Below are positions 56,137-64,000 of a stretch of 64,000 nt of DNA, piece after piece (the stretch's first letter is position 1; every line of letters begins with the position of its first letter). The notes under the pieces were generated by a model, which was not told where the DNA came from, did no database searches, and saw nothing but the letters and a program-made list of their open reading frames with translations. The position numbers were made by a program, and so were the translations under genes. This stretch comes from Cellulomonas flavigena DSM 20109 (GTDB lineage Bacteria; Actinomycetota; Actinomycetes; Actinomycetales; Cellulomonadaceae), in NCBI RefSeq assembly GCF_000092865.1, contig NC_014151.1, positions 1,178,001 to 1,242,000 of the forward strand, given 5' to 3'.

Positions 56137-57117
56137 GTGACCGCCACCCCCGTGCTCGTCCTGCTCGACCACGCCCCCGACGGGACCCTGCGCCCCCCGG
56201 TGCGCGAGCTGCTCACGCTCGCCCGCACGCTCGCGGGCGACGCCGGCGTGCACGGCGTGTGGGCCGGGAGCGAGGACCCGGCCGCGGCGCTCGACGTGCT
56301 CGCGGCCCAGGGCGTGAGCACCGTGCACCGGCTCGTCACCGACGCCGACCTGCACCTGTCGGCCGTGCTGGCGGACGGGCTGGAGACCGTGGCCGCCGCC
56401 ACGGGCGCGGAGCTGCTGCTGCTCGTCTCGTCGTTCGAGAACAAGGAGGCGGCCGCGCGCCTCGCGGTGCGCACGGGCGCGGGTGTCGTGACGGACGCCG
56501 ACGGGCTGGCCGTGGAGGACGGGCGCGTGATCGCGCACAAGACCGTCCTCGCCGGCACGTGGACGACCCGGTGCAAGGTCGTCGCCCCGCGTGCGGTCGT
56601 CACCGTCAAGGCGAACTCGGTGGTCGCGGAGGACGCCCCGGCGGGGGCGTCGCCGCAGGTCGTCGACCTGCCGGTCGAGGTGCGTGCCACGTCGACGCGC
56701 GTGCGCCTCGTCGAGCGCACCGAGCTGGCGGCGTCGGGCCGCCCCGACCTCGGGTCGGCCCACGTCGTCGTCGTGGGCGGCCGGGGGACCGAGGGTGACT
56801 TCTCGGCCGTCGAGGAGCTCGCCGACGTGCTGGGCGGGGCGGTCGGCGCGACGCGCGTCGCCACCGACGAGGGCTGGATCGGCCACGACGCCCAGATCGG
56901 CCAGACGGGGGTGACGATCGCGCCGCGCCTCTACGTCGGTGCGGGCGTGTCGGGCGCGGTGCACCACCGCGGCGGCATGCAGGCGTCGGGCACGATCGTC
57001 GCGGTCAACGCCGACCCCGACGCGCCGATCTTCGAGATCGCCGACTTCGGCATCGTGGGCGACCTGTTCACCGTGCTCCCGCAGGCGTCCGCGGAGCTGC
57101 GCCGGCTGCAGGGCTGA
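56137..57117 (+). CDS. etfA: Electron transfer flavoprotein subunit alpha
   Basis: 326 residues. FAD-carrying partner of EtfB. The C-terminal FAD domain is clear: VVVGGRGTEGDF, then GWIGHDAQIGQTG, LYVGAGVSGAVHHRGGM and NADPDAPIFEIADFGIVGD. GTG at 56137 with CGGAGGA upstream. No dehydrogenase or ETF:quinone oxidoreductase gene is adjacent. It ends facing a minus-strand phosphotransferase; GACCGGCC/GGCCGGTC arms at 57139 and 57176 may form a loose terminator. Confidence 0.94.
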   Translation: MTATPVLVLLDHAPDGTLRPPVRELLTLARTLAGDAGVHGVWAGSEDPAAALDVLAAQGVSTVHRLVTDADLHLSAVLADGLETVAAATGAELLLLVSSFENKEAAARLAVRTGAGVVTDADGLAVEDGRVIAHKTVLAGTWTTRCKVVAPRAVVTVKANSVVAEDAPAGASPQVVDLPVEVRATSTRVRLVERTELAASGRPDLGSAHVVVVGGRGTEGDFSAVEELADVLGGAVGATRVATDEGWIGHDAQIGQTGVTIAPRLYVGAGVSGAVHHRGGMQASGTIVAVNADPDAPIFEIADFGIVGDLFTVLPQASAELRRLQG

Positions 57118-57185
57118 GCCCGGGGCATCCGTCCGTCGGACCGGCCGAGGCCCGTCCCGCCGGGCATGTGGGTGAGGCCGGTCGG

Positions 57186-58178
57186 TCAGGTCAGCTCGCG
57201 GATCCAGCGCAGCGTCGCGCCGGCCTGCGCGGCCTGGAACGCCCGCAGGTTCGGGATCCCCGGCGGGGCGGGCTGCCCCGCCGACCACGCGAAGTACCCC
57301 GCGAGCCCGGTGAGCGCCGCGCGCAGGTCCGCAGGGCTCACGCCGCGCGACGCCTCGCTGCGCGAGAACAGCCAGGCGGGGTCGCCCGCACCGCCCTGCA
57401 GGGCGACGCTCGGCAGCATGAACGCCAGGTCCACCCAGGGCGCGCCGACGCTCGCGTGCGGCCAGTCGATGAGCCACACCCGGTCGTGGCCCTCCTCGAT
57501 CATCACGTTGTCCGCCCGCAGGTCGCCGTGCACGAGCGCGTCACCCGCGACGACCCGCAGCGAGTCCCGCTCCCAGCGCACGAGGTCGTCGAGGTGCTCC
57601 AGGGCCCACCGGCCCGGCTCGTCCACGAGCGTCGCGACCAGCTCGCGCTGCTCGGGCGACGCCTCCTGCACCGAGCGCCAGCCCGTGAAGTCGTCGCGCA
57701 GCTGCTCCTCGATCCGCGGCAGGCCGTGACCGGCGACGGGCGTGCACCGGGCGAGCTCGTCGAGGGCCGACAGCACGAGTGCCAGGTCGTCGGCGCGCCA
57801 GGGGAGCTCCGGCGAGCGGCCGTGCACCGCGTCGAAGCCGAGCAGCACCCAGTGACCGTCGTCGTCCCACCACCGCAGCGCGGGGGCCAGCACCTGCGGC
57901 GGCAACGCGCTCGCGGCGCGGATCTCGGCGCGCGCGAGCTGCGGCGAGTGCGGGTTCTGGTCGGACGAGACGGCCTTGACGAAGACCGCCCGGCCGTCGG
58001 TGAGCTCCAGGACCGCGCAGAAGCCCGGGGAGAACCCGCTGGTGGCGGACATCTCGGCCGTCACGCGGGCACCGGCCAGCGTCTCGATGCGCTCGCGCAC
58101 CGCCCGGGGAAGGTCACGCCAGTCGAGCCGCTGGCCCCCGAAGGCCAGCGGCAGCGCCATGACGTCGTCGGCACTCAC
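57186..58178 (-). CDS. Aminoglycoside-phosphotransferase-fold kinase
   Basis: 330 residues. Kinase fold of the APH/choline kinase group with VHGDLRADNVMI (catalytic aspartate and asparagine) and VWLIDWPHASVG (metal site). The substrate is unknown; such genes are common and mostly not resistance determinants. GTG at 58178 has AGGAT six bases upstream, which may be a ribosome-binding site or a -10 box. Monocistronic, between etfA and the cysteine desulfurase. Confidence 0.85.
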   Translation of the reverse strand: MSADDVMALPLAFGGQRLDWRDLPRAVRERIETLAGARVTAEMSATSGFSPGFCAVLELTDGRAVFVKAVSSDQNPHSPQLARAEIRAASALPPQVLAPALRWWDDDGHWVLLGFDAVHGRSPELPWRADDLALVLSALDELARCTPVAGHGLPRIEEQLRDDFTGWRSVQEASPEQRELVATLVDEPGRWALEHLDDLVRWERDSLRVVAGDALVHGDLRADNVMIEEGHDRVWLIDWPHASVGAPWVDLAFMLPSVALQGGAGDPAWLFSRSEASRGVSPADLRAALTGLAGYFAWSAGQPAPPGIPNLRAFQAAQAGATLRWIRELT

Positions 58179-58297
58179 GCGCCCATCCTGCCAGCAACGC
58201 ACGGGCGCCCACCGGGGCTTCTCGCAACGGCGGTGGGCAGGAAGCGTGGAGGGACGCGGGAGGCGACGTGCGGGTGGGACCGCCGCGGTGGCGTTCG

Positions 58298-58303
58298 TAG
58301 ACT
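58298..58303 (+). promoter_or_regulatory. -10 box of the cysteine desulfurase, leaderless spacing
   Basis: TAGACT ends six bases before the GTG at 58310; no ribosome-binding site in between. Confidence 0.5.
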
Positions 58304-58309
58304 GTCGCG

Positions 58310-59515
58310 GTGAGCTCTCCCCGCCCCCGCGCGGCCTACCTCGACCACGCGGCGACCACGCCGATGCGCCCCGCGGCGCTCACGGCACTGACGGCGGCCC
58401 TGGGGCACACCGGCAACCCCTCCTCCCTGCACACCGCGGGCCGTGCGGCACGCCGTACGGTCGAGGAGGCGCGCGAGCGGCTCGCGGCGGCCCTCGGTGC
58501 GCGGCCCAGCGAGGTCGTGTGGACCGCCGGCGGCACGGAGGCCGACAACCTCGCGGTCAAGGGACTGTTCTGGGCCCGGCGGACGCAGGACCGCGCGCGT
58601 CGCCGGGTCGTGGTGTCGGCGGTCGAGCACCACGCCGTGCTGGATCCCGCCTTCTGGCTCGCGGAGCACGCCGGCGCGGAGCTGGTGCTGCTGCCGGTCG
58701 ACCGCGACGGGGTCGTCGAGGTCGAGGCGCTGCGCGCCGAGCTGGAGGCGAACGGGGACACCGTCGCACTGGTCTCGGTGATGTGGGCGAACAACGAGGT
58801 GGGCGCGCTGCAGCCGCTCGACGACGTGGTCACGCTCGCCCACCGGCACGGGGTGCCGGTGCACGCCGACGCCGTCCAGGCCGTCGGCCAGGTGCCGGTC
58901 GGGCTGGCGGCGTCCGGGGTCGACGCGCTCACGGTGAGCGGCCACAAGGTGGGCGGCCCGGGCGCGACGGGTGCGCTCCTGACGCGCCGCGGCCTGGAGC
59001 TCACGCCCGTGCTGCACGGCGGTGGCCAGGAGCGCGGCGTGCGGTCCGGAACGCTCGACCCGGCGCTGATCACGGCGTTCGCGGCGGCGGTCGACGAGGC
59101 CGTCGCCGGGCGGGAGGCCCACGCCGCCCGGGTCGGCGCCCTGCGCGACGACCTCGTGCGGCGCGTCCTGGCGCAGGTGCCGGGGGCGACCCTGCGCGGC
59201 CCCGCGGACGCCGCACGGCGCCTGCCCGGCAACGCGCACCTGACGTTCGCGGGCTGCGAGGGTGACTCCCTGCTGTACCTGCTCGACGCCGCGGGCGTCG
59301 AGGTCTCGACGGGCTCGGCGTGCCAGGCCGGGGTGCCCCGCCCGTCGCACGTCCTGCTGGCGATGGGCGTGGGGGAGGACGACGCTCGCGGTGCGCTGCG
59401 GTTCTCGTTCGGGCACCCGTCGACGTCGGACGACGTGGACGCGGCGCTCGCCGCGCTGCCCGGCGCGGTGGAACGGGCGCGCGCCGCCGGCCTGTCGAGC
59501 CTGGTGGACGCCTGA
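58310..59515 (+). CDS. Cysteine desulfurase (NifS/IscS type)
   Basis: 401 residues, PLP dependent. Takes sulfur from cysteine for tRNA thiolation and iron-sulfur assembly. [12 protein letters not shown] start, PLP lysine K213 in [10 protein letters not shown], and persulfide cysteine C338 in [15 protein letters not shown]. Overlap with mnmA (TGATG) suggests it feeds sulfur to the tRNA thiolase. GTG start after a TAGACT box. Confidence 0.95.
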   Translation: MSSPRPRAAYLDHAATTPMRPAALTALTAALGHTGNPSSLHTAGRAARRTVEEARERLAAALGARPSEVVWTAGGTEADNLAVKGLFWARRTQDRARRRVVVSAVEHHAVLDPAFWLAEHAGAELVLLPVDRDGVVEVEALRAELEANGDTVALVSVMWANNEVGALQPLDDVVTLAHRHGVPVHADAVQAVGQVPVGLAASGVDALTVSGHKVGGPGATGALLTRRGLELTPVLHGGGQERGVRSGTLDPALITAFAAAVDEAVAGREAHAARVGALRDDLVRRVLAQVPGATLRGPADAARRLPGNAHLTFAGCEGDSLLYLLDAAGVEVSTGSACQAGVPRPSHVLLAMGVGEDDARGALRFSFGHPSTSDDVDAALAALPGAVERARAAGLSSLVDA

Positions 59516-60633
59516 TGCGCGTGCTCGCCGCGATGTCCGGGGGCGTCGACTCCGCGGTGGCGGCCGCGCGTGCCGTCGACGCCGGTCACGACGTCGTCGG
59601 CGTCCACATGGCGCTGTCACGTACACCCGCGCAGGAGCGCACGGGATCGCGCGGCTGCTGCTCGATCGAGGACGCGTCCGACGCGCGCCGTGCCGCCGAC
59701 GTGCTCGGCATCCCCTACTACGTGTGGGACATGTCGGAGAGGTTCGAGCGGACCGTCGTCGCGGACTTCCTCGCCGAGTACGCCGCCGGGCGCACCCCCA
59801 ACCCGTGCGTGCGCTGCAACGAGCACGTGAAGTTTGCGGCGCTGCTCGACAAGGCGCTCGCGCTCGGCTTCGACGCCGTCTGCACCGGGCACTACGCGCG
59901 CGTCGTCGAGCGTGCCGGGTCGCGCGAGCTGCACCGGGCCGTCGACCCCGCGAAGGACCAGTCGTACGTGCTGGCCGTCATGGGGCCCGAGCGGCTCGCC
60001 CGGGCCGTCTTCCCGCTCGGCGACGTCGCGTCGAAGTCCGAGGTGCGGGCCGAGGCCGTCGCGCGCGGTCTGTCGGTCGCGGCCAAGCCCGACTCGTACG
60101 ACATCTGCTTCGTCGCCGACGGCGACACCCAGGGGTTCCTGCGGCGCGCGCTCGGCGAGCAGCCCGGGGAGGTCGTCGACGAGTCCGGGCAGGTCGTCGG
60201 GACGCACGACGGCGCCTACGCGTACACCGTCGGGCAGCGCCGCGGGCTCGCGCTGGGCCGTCCGGCACCCGACGGGCGGCCGCGCTACGTGCTCGCGGTG
60301 GAGCCGGTGCAGCGGCGCGTGGTCGTCGGCCCCGCGGAGTCGCTCGACGTCGCGCAGGTGCGCGGCGACGCGGCCGTGTGGTTCGGCGACGTCCCGGCAG
60401 CCGGCGCGACGTGCACGGTGCAGGTCCGCGCGCACGGCACCGACGTACCCGCGCGCGTCCTCGCCGCCGACGCCGGCACGGTGACCGTGGACGTCTCCGG
60501 GGCCGGGCTGCGCGGCGTCGCCGCCGGGCAGTCGCTCGTGCTGTACGACGGCTCGCGGGTGGTCGGGCAGGCCACGGTCGCCGCGACACGGTCCGCCGCG
60601 GACCTCGTCGGCGAGGGGGCGAGGAGCGCGTGA
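59515..60633 (+). CDS. mnmA: tRNA-specific 2-thiouridylase
   Basis: 372 residues. Adds the 2-thio group to U34 of Lys, Glu and Gln tRNAs. PP-loop motif [14 protein letters not shown] at 4-17, catalytic cysteine C101 in NPCVRCN and second cysteine C198 in SYDICF. The ATG overlaps the cysteine desulfurase stop by one base, and its stop overlaps the next gene (GTGA). Confidence 0.96.
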   Translation: MRVLAAMSGGVDSAVAAARAVDAGHDVVGVHMALSRTPAQERTGSRGCCSIEDASDARRAADVLGIPYYVWDMSERFERTVVADFLAEYAAGRTPNPCVRCNEHVKFAALLDKALALGFDAVCTGHYARVVERAGSRELHRAVDPAKDQSYVLAVMGPERLARAVFPLGDVASKSEVRAEAVARGLSVAAKPDSYDICFVADGDTQGFLRRALGEQPGEVVDESGQVVGTHDGAYAYTVGQRRGLALGRPAPDGRPRYVLAVEPVQRRVVVGPAESLDVAQVRGDAAVWFGDVPAAGATCTVQVRAHGTDVPARVLAADAGTVTVDVSGAGLRGVAAGQSLVLYDGSRVVGQATVAATRSAADLVGEGARSA

Positions 60634-61649
60634 CCGCCGTCAGCGGCGTCGGCCCCTGGCCCGGGACCGACGCGCTCGAGGCCGCGACCACGGTCGTCGG
60701 CGACCTGGCCGACACCCCGTCCGAGGTCGAGGGCCTGCCCTTCGCGCCGCTGCTGCCCGCGCGCGGGCCGTGGGGCGACGCGACCGGGGCGGCCGTCGCG
60801 CTGCTCACCGACATGCCCGCCGAGCTCGGGCCGCACGGCTGGAAGCTCGCGGACCGTCCCGGGCGTGACCTGGAGCGGGCGCGTGCCCTCGCACGCGAGG
60901 ACCTCGACGCGCTCGCGGTCGCGGCGCACGGCTACGTCGGCGGGTTCGTCCTGCCCGTCCTGGGGCCGTTCACCTTCGCCGCCGACGTGTACCTCGCCCG
61001 CGGGGACAAGCTGCTGTCCGACCACGGGGCCGTGCGCGACGTCGTCGCCGCGAGCGCCGAGGGCGTCGCCGCACGCGTCGCCGACCTGCGGCGCGTCGTG
61101 CCCGGCGCCGACGTCCGCGTGCTGCTGCGCGAGCCGCTGCTGGCGCCCGTGCTCGCCGGTGCCGTCCCGGGGTTCTCGGGGCGGGCGCCGCTGCGCCGGG
61201 TGCCGGGCCCCGTGGTCGCCGAGGGGCTCGGCGCCGTCGCCGACGCAGCCCGGGGCGCCGGCGCCACGGCCCTCGTCGTGCACGGGGGCACGGCATGGTC
61301 CGCCCTCGCCGCCGTCGGGGCGTCGTCCGCGGACGGCGCGGCGCTCGCCGTCGCCGGGATCGGTGAGCGCGGCTGGGAGGAGGTCGCGCGTGTCGTCGAG
61401 GGCGGCACCGCCCTGTGGGCCGAGCTGCCGCCGCAGGCGTCGTCCCAGTGCGCCGGGCCCGACGTCGTCGGACAGGCCGACGTGCTGCTGCGGCCGTGGC
61501 GGTCCGTCGGGATGCCGGCCGGAGGGCTGCGCGACGTCGTGCTCCTCGCCGGAGCACCGCCGGAGCGCGCCATCCCGGACGATGCGCGCGGCGCGCTCGC
61601 GGGCCTCGTGCGGGCCGCGGGCGTCGTCGCCGAGCGGGCCGAGTCGTGA
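60630..61649 (+). CDS. MetE C-terminal-like protein, probably not a methionine synthase
   Basis: 339 residues with the barrel layout of the cobalamin-independent methionine synthase/uroporphyrinogen decarboxylase superfamily ([21 protein letters not shown] near the start, [13 protein letters not shown] in the middle). In true MetE the middle motif is QVDEP; here an arginine (R167) takes the place of the aspartate. The zinc ligands of MetE (HxC...C) are not seen; the only cysteine is in SSQCAGP. Coupled to mnmA by overlap. Function unknown. Confidence 0.8.
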   Translation: MTAVSGVGPWPGTDALEAATTVVGDLADTPSEVEGLPFAPLLPARGPWGDATGAAVALLTDMPAELGPHGWKLADRPGRDLERARALAREDLDALAVAAHGYVGGFVLPVLGPFTFAADVYLARGDKLLSDHGAVRDVVAASAEGVAARVADLRRVVPGADVRVLLREPLLAPVLAGAVPGFSGRAPLRRVPGPVVAEGLGAVADAARGAGATALVVHGGTAWSALAAVGASSADGAALAVAGIGERGWEEVARVVEGGTALWAELPPQASSQCAGPDVVGQADVLLRPWRSVGMPAGGLRDVVLLAGAPPERAIPDDARGALAGLVRAAGVVAERAES

Positions 61650-62056
61650 GCGCCCCCACCCGGCGCCCGGCACGCTCGCCGCGTCGCGCGCTCGTGCTCC
61701 TCGTCTGCTCCGGGCTCGCGCTCGTCGGCGTCGTCGTGCTCGCGGTCGGCTGGATCGGTATCGGCACGGCCACGCTGCAGGCCACCGCCGCGCGCACCGA
61801 GCCGTGCCTGCTCGCCTACGTGCCGGGCACCACGGCGGAGGTCCGCTACGAGGTGCTGCCGGCGCGCGCGGTGTGCGAGTGGGACGTCGACGGCGTGCGG
61901 CAGGAGGTCGTGGTGGCGTCCGTGCCGGTGGCCGTGACCGCGCCGGCGCTCCTGCTCGCGCTCGGCGGCGTCGCGGGGACGGTCGCGGCGCTGCTTTCGC
62001 GACGGACGGTCGCACCCGGGCGTGGCGGACCCGTACCGGGCCCGGGCGCGCCATGA
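61646..62056 (+). CDS. Small two-helix membrane protein
   Basis: 136 residues. Membrane helices at about 15-37 and 92-113 flank an exterior loop with two cysteines (EPCLLAY, RAVCEWD) that could form a disulfide. The tail is proline and glycine rich. Overlaps both neighbours by four bases. No family recognised. Confidence 0.75.
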   Translation: MSAPTRRPARSPRRALVLLVCSGLALVGVVVLAVGWIGIGTATLQATAARTEPCLLAYVPGTTAEVRYEVLPARAVCEWDVDGVRQEVVVASVPVAVTAPALLLALGGVAGTVAALLSRRTVAPGRGGPVPGPGAP

Positions 62057-63363
62057 TGTCCGCCGTGGACGACGCGACCCCGAACAGGCAGACCGCCCGT
62101 CCCGGGCTCCGCGGCTGGCTGCGGGACCTGGGGGCGGTCGTCGCGCTCGGCGGGCGGCTGTGGGTCAGGTCGTGGCCGGTGCTGCTGCTCGTCGCGCTGC
62201 TCGCGGTGGCGGGGCGCTACGCCGCCGGGTGGGCCGCGGTGAACGCCGCCGGGTACCACGGCGCGCTGGGGTGGGCCGTGCTCGTGCTCGCACCCCTGAG
62301 CATGGTCGCCGGGATCGTCGCGATGCTGCACGTGCTGCGCCGCGACCTGCCCGACCTCGCGCGGGCCGACGCGTCCTCGTCCGACGGCAATGCGCCCGCG
62401 CGCAGCCTGCTCGACGTGCTCGCCTCCGTCTTCGTGCCGTTCCTCGCGCTCTACGCGTCGTACGGGTACCTGGCCGAGGACCGCGGGCGCTTCTTCAACA
62501 CGGCCGCCGCCCGGGAGTTCAACGAGGGCACGTGGCTGCTGGGCGAGGGGGCCGACTTCTCGTTCACCGAGCTCGCGACGGGCTGGGCGCTCGTCGCGGT
62601 GGTCGTCGTCGCGGTCGTGCTGCGATGGCTGCTCGGGCGCTGGGAGAAGCACCGGCACAGCCGCCCCCTGGCGTTCGCCGGTGCGTATGTCGAGGCGTTC
62701 TGGCTGCTCGTCGTCGCGGCGTACGTCACCGAGCTCCTCGGGGGGGTGTGGGCGTGGGTCGAGAGCCGCCGCGCCGTGGCGATCGTGCTGGACGCCTGGC
62801 TGCGGTTCCTCGAGGCGATCGGGCCCGTGGCCGGGCCCGTCGACACCGTCGTCGACGCCGTGGCGGGAGTCCTGGGCAACCTCGACGACCTCGTCGTGAT
62901 CCCGCTCGCCTGGCTGACCGTCGGTGCCGTCGTGTACGGGCACAAGCTGGCGGACCTGCCGAAGCGGAAGCCGGGCGGACCGGCGGCGTGGCGGCGGGTG
63001 CCGGCGCCGGTGCGGCGGTGGACCACGGAGGCCGCGGCGCCCGTCGTCGGGGACGTGCGCGGGCGGTTCCGCGCTCTGACGGACGGCTTGCGGCGCCTCG
63101 CCCTGGCGGGGCTGGGCCCGATGCTCGTCTTCGCCCTCGCGTTCCTCGTCGCGACGCGCGTCGAGGAGGGCCTCGCGCTGCTCGCACGGGCCACCACGGG
63201 GCCGCAGGACGTCGACACGTGGCTCGCGTTCGCGCCGATGGTCACGGCCGTCGCGACGGCAGTGGGCCTCACGCTGACGATGGCGCTGCTGGCGGCCGGT
63301 GTGCACCGGATGCTGGCCGGCCAGGCTGCGGTGTCGGAGCCGGCCGACGTCGCAGCGCCCTGA
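62053..63363 (+). CDS. Multi-pass membrane protein, function unknown
   Basis: 436 residues with about seven to eight hydrophobic segments, two of them forming a pair at the C-terminus after a cytoplasmic loop rich in lysine and arginine (KLADLPKRKPGG). No catalytic motif seen. Starts ATGATG, the first ATG overlapping the upstream stop. Last gene of the cysteine desulfurase-mnmA chain. Confidence 0.78.
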   Translation: MMSAVDDATPNRQTARPGLRGWLRDLGAVVALGGRLWVRSWPVLLLVALLAVAGRYAAGWAAVNAAGYHGALGWAVLVLAPLSMVAGIVAMLHVLRRDLPDLARADASSSDGNAPARSLLDVLASVFVPFLALYASYGYLAEDRGRFFNTAAAREFNEGTWLLGEGADFSFTELATGWALVAVVVVAVVLRWLLGRWEKHRHSRPLAFAGAYVEAFWLLVVAAYVTELLGGVWAWVESRRAVAIVLDAWLRFLEAIGPVAGPVDTVVDAVAGVLGNLDDLVVIPLAWLTVGAVVYGHKLADLPKRKPGGPAAWRRVPAPVRRWTTEAAAPVVGDVRGRFRALTDGLRRLALAGLGPMLVFALAFLVATRVEEGLALLARATTGPQDVDTWLAFAPMVTAVATAVGLTLTMALLAAGVHRMLAGQAAVSEPADVAAP

Positions 63364-63382
63364 CCTCGCCGCCCGTCCTGGG

Positions 63383-64000
63383 CTACCGGCCGACCTCGAG
63401 CAAGACGTGCTGCGGCATCTGCCACCACAGCACGACGTCCGTCACCTCGACGTCGGCGGGGACGACGAGGACGGGGGAGACCGACCACGTCGCGGGTCGC
63501 GGTGTCTCGGACCCCTCGGGTGCCGAGAGCGCGTCGTCCAGGTCGTCGCCGAGCGACGGCCACGGGCCGGTGGCGTCCTCCGGCACGCACGGCGACGTGG
63601 GTTGCCAGGCACCCCAGCCGTTCGACACGTAGTCGTACCGGGTGCCCGCGGCGTCCCGCACGGCCAGGTGGCAGCCGACGAGGGAGACGTCGGGCTCGGC
63701 CGCCAGCGTGAGGTCCACCTGCACCGCCCGTGTGCCCGGTGGCGGGTCCAGCCCGTCGGGCAGCGAGCGCGCGTCGCCCACCTCGTCCAGACGGACCTGC
63801 ACGTCGATCGGGTACGTGCTGCCGAGGCCGTCGCGGACGACCTGGTGGAAGGCCGCGGTGGCGCCGGGCGCGGCGGTGGTGGGGCGGCGCAGGTCCTGCT
63901 CCCACCACATCGTGCGGACGCGGTCGCCCGCCGAGGCGATCGTCAGCGCCAGGGCGAGCGGCAACGCCGCCAGCGCCCAGCGGTTGCGGCGCCACCAGCC
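63383..64000 (-). CDS. Hypothetical membrane-anchored protein, N-terminus beyond window
   Basis: At least 205 residues visible. The open frame runs through base 64000. Near the visible N-terminal end is a membrane helix after WWRRNRW, followed by an exterior beta-rich domain with VQVRLDEVGDA, a single pair of cysteines (VGCHL, SPCVPE) and DVVLWWQMP. A TTG at 63964 could serve as start but falls inside the helix, so the gene very likely begins outside. Converges on the multi-pass membrane protein. Function unknown. Confidence 0.75.
   Translation of the reverse strand, partial: GWWRRNRWALAALPLALALTIASAGDRVRTMWWEQDLRRPTTAAPGATAAFHQVVRDGLGSTYPIDVQVRLDEVGDARSLPDGLDPPPGTRAVQVDLTLAAEPDVSLVGCHLAVRDAAGTRYDYVSNGWGAWQPTSPCVPEDATGPWPSLGDDLDDALSAPEGSETPRPATWSVSPVLVVPADVEVTDVVLWWQMPQHVLLEVGR

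Noticed and set aside
57186-58178. Aminoglycoside resistance gene
   Set aside because: Only the general kinase motifs are shared; no resistance-type signature or mobile context.

Overview
This window is chromosomal DNA of a high-GC Gram-positive bacterium, most likely a Cellulomonas or close relative in the Cellulomonadaceae. The basis is the very high G+C at third codon positions, frequent GTG starts with 4-base stop/start overlaps, an actinobacterial 16S and 23S, NucS and DUF2550 genes just after the ATP synthase operon, and a GlgE-type alpha-glucan gene set. The genus is inferred from the character of the 16S and from gene order, not from a database search.

Layout. 1-3789: a tightly overlapping chain (prfA end, prmC, threonylcarbamoyl-AMP synthase, a WecA-type glycan initiator, a small AtpI-like membrane protein). 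3931-10941: the complete F1Fo ATP synthase operon atpBEFHAGDC. 10972-13359: a DUF2550 protein, nucS, then a TetR regulator with a small membrane protein behind a double palindrome. 13369-17725 (minus): three small membrane-anchored paralogues with a shared two-cysteine pattern, and a 911-residue surface protein with LamG-like domains. 17861-21822: nagA, then a LacI regulator divergent from a GH1 beta-glucosidase, with a CelR/CebR-like operator between them. 21918-24345: a zinc-ribbon-like protein, a frameshifted HAD phosphatase, an alpha/beta hydrolase and a hypothetical gene. 24368-31050: a long DivIVA-type coiled-coil protein, a proline-rich membrane protein, a lipoprotein and a thioredoxin-like/TPR protein.

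31127-37089: one rRNA operon, 16S-23S-5S, behind five tandem promoter-like elements and closed by a 16-bp terminator stem. No tRNA is seen in the spacers.

37173-55195: alpha-glucan and trehalose metabolism: glgB, a GH36 alpha-galactosidase, the minus-strand block glgE-treS-mak, glgP and glgX. TreS makes maltose from trehalose, Mak phosphorylates it, GlgE polymerises maltose-1-phosphate, GlgB branches the product, and GlgP with GlgX degrade it. This run is interrupted by a lone AbiEi/DUF559 nuclease-like gene set between two copies of the same 25-bp-stem palindrome, and by an FAD dehydrogenase. 55291-63363: etfBA, a kinase-like phosphotransferase, cysteine desulfurase with mnmA (tRNA thiolation), a degenerate MetE-like protein and membrane proteins. 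The window ends inside a minus-strand gene.

The best candidates for something undescribed are the palindrome-bracketed DUF559 unit (49958-51283) and the three-paralogue plus LamG cluster (13369-17725), whose first two genes appear to use near-cognate start codons. No CRISPR array, insertion sequence, prophage or tRNA gene was recognised.
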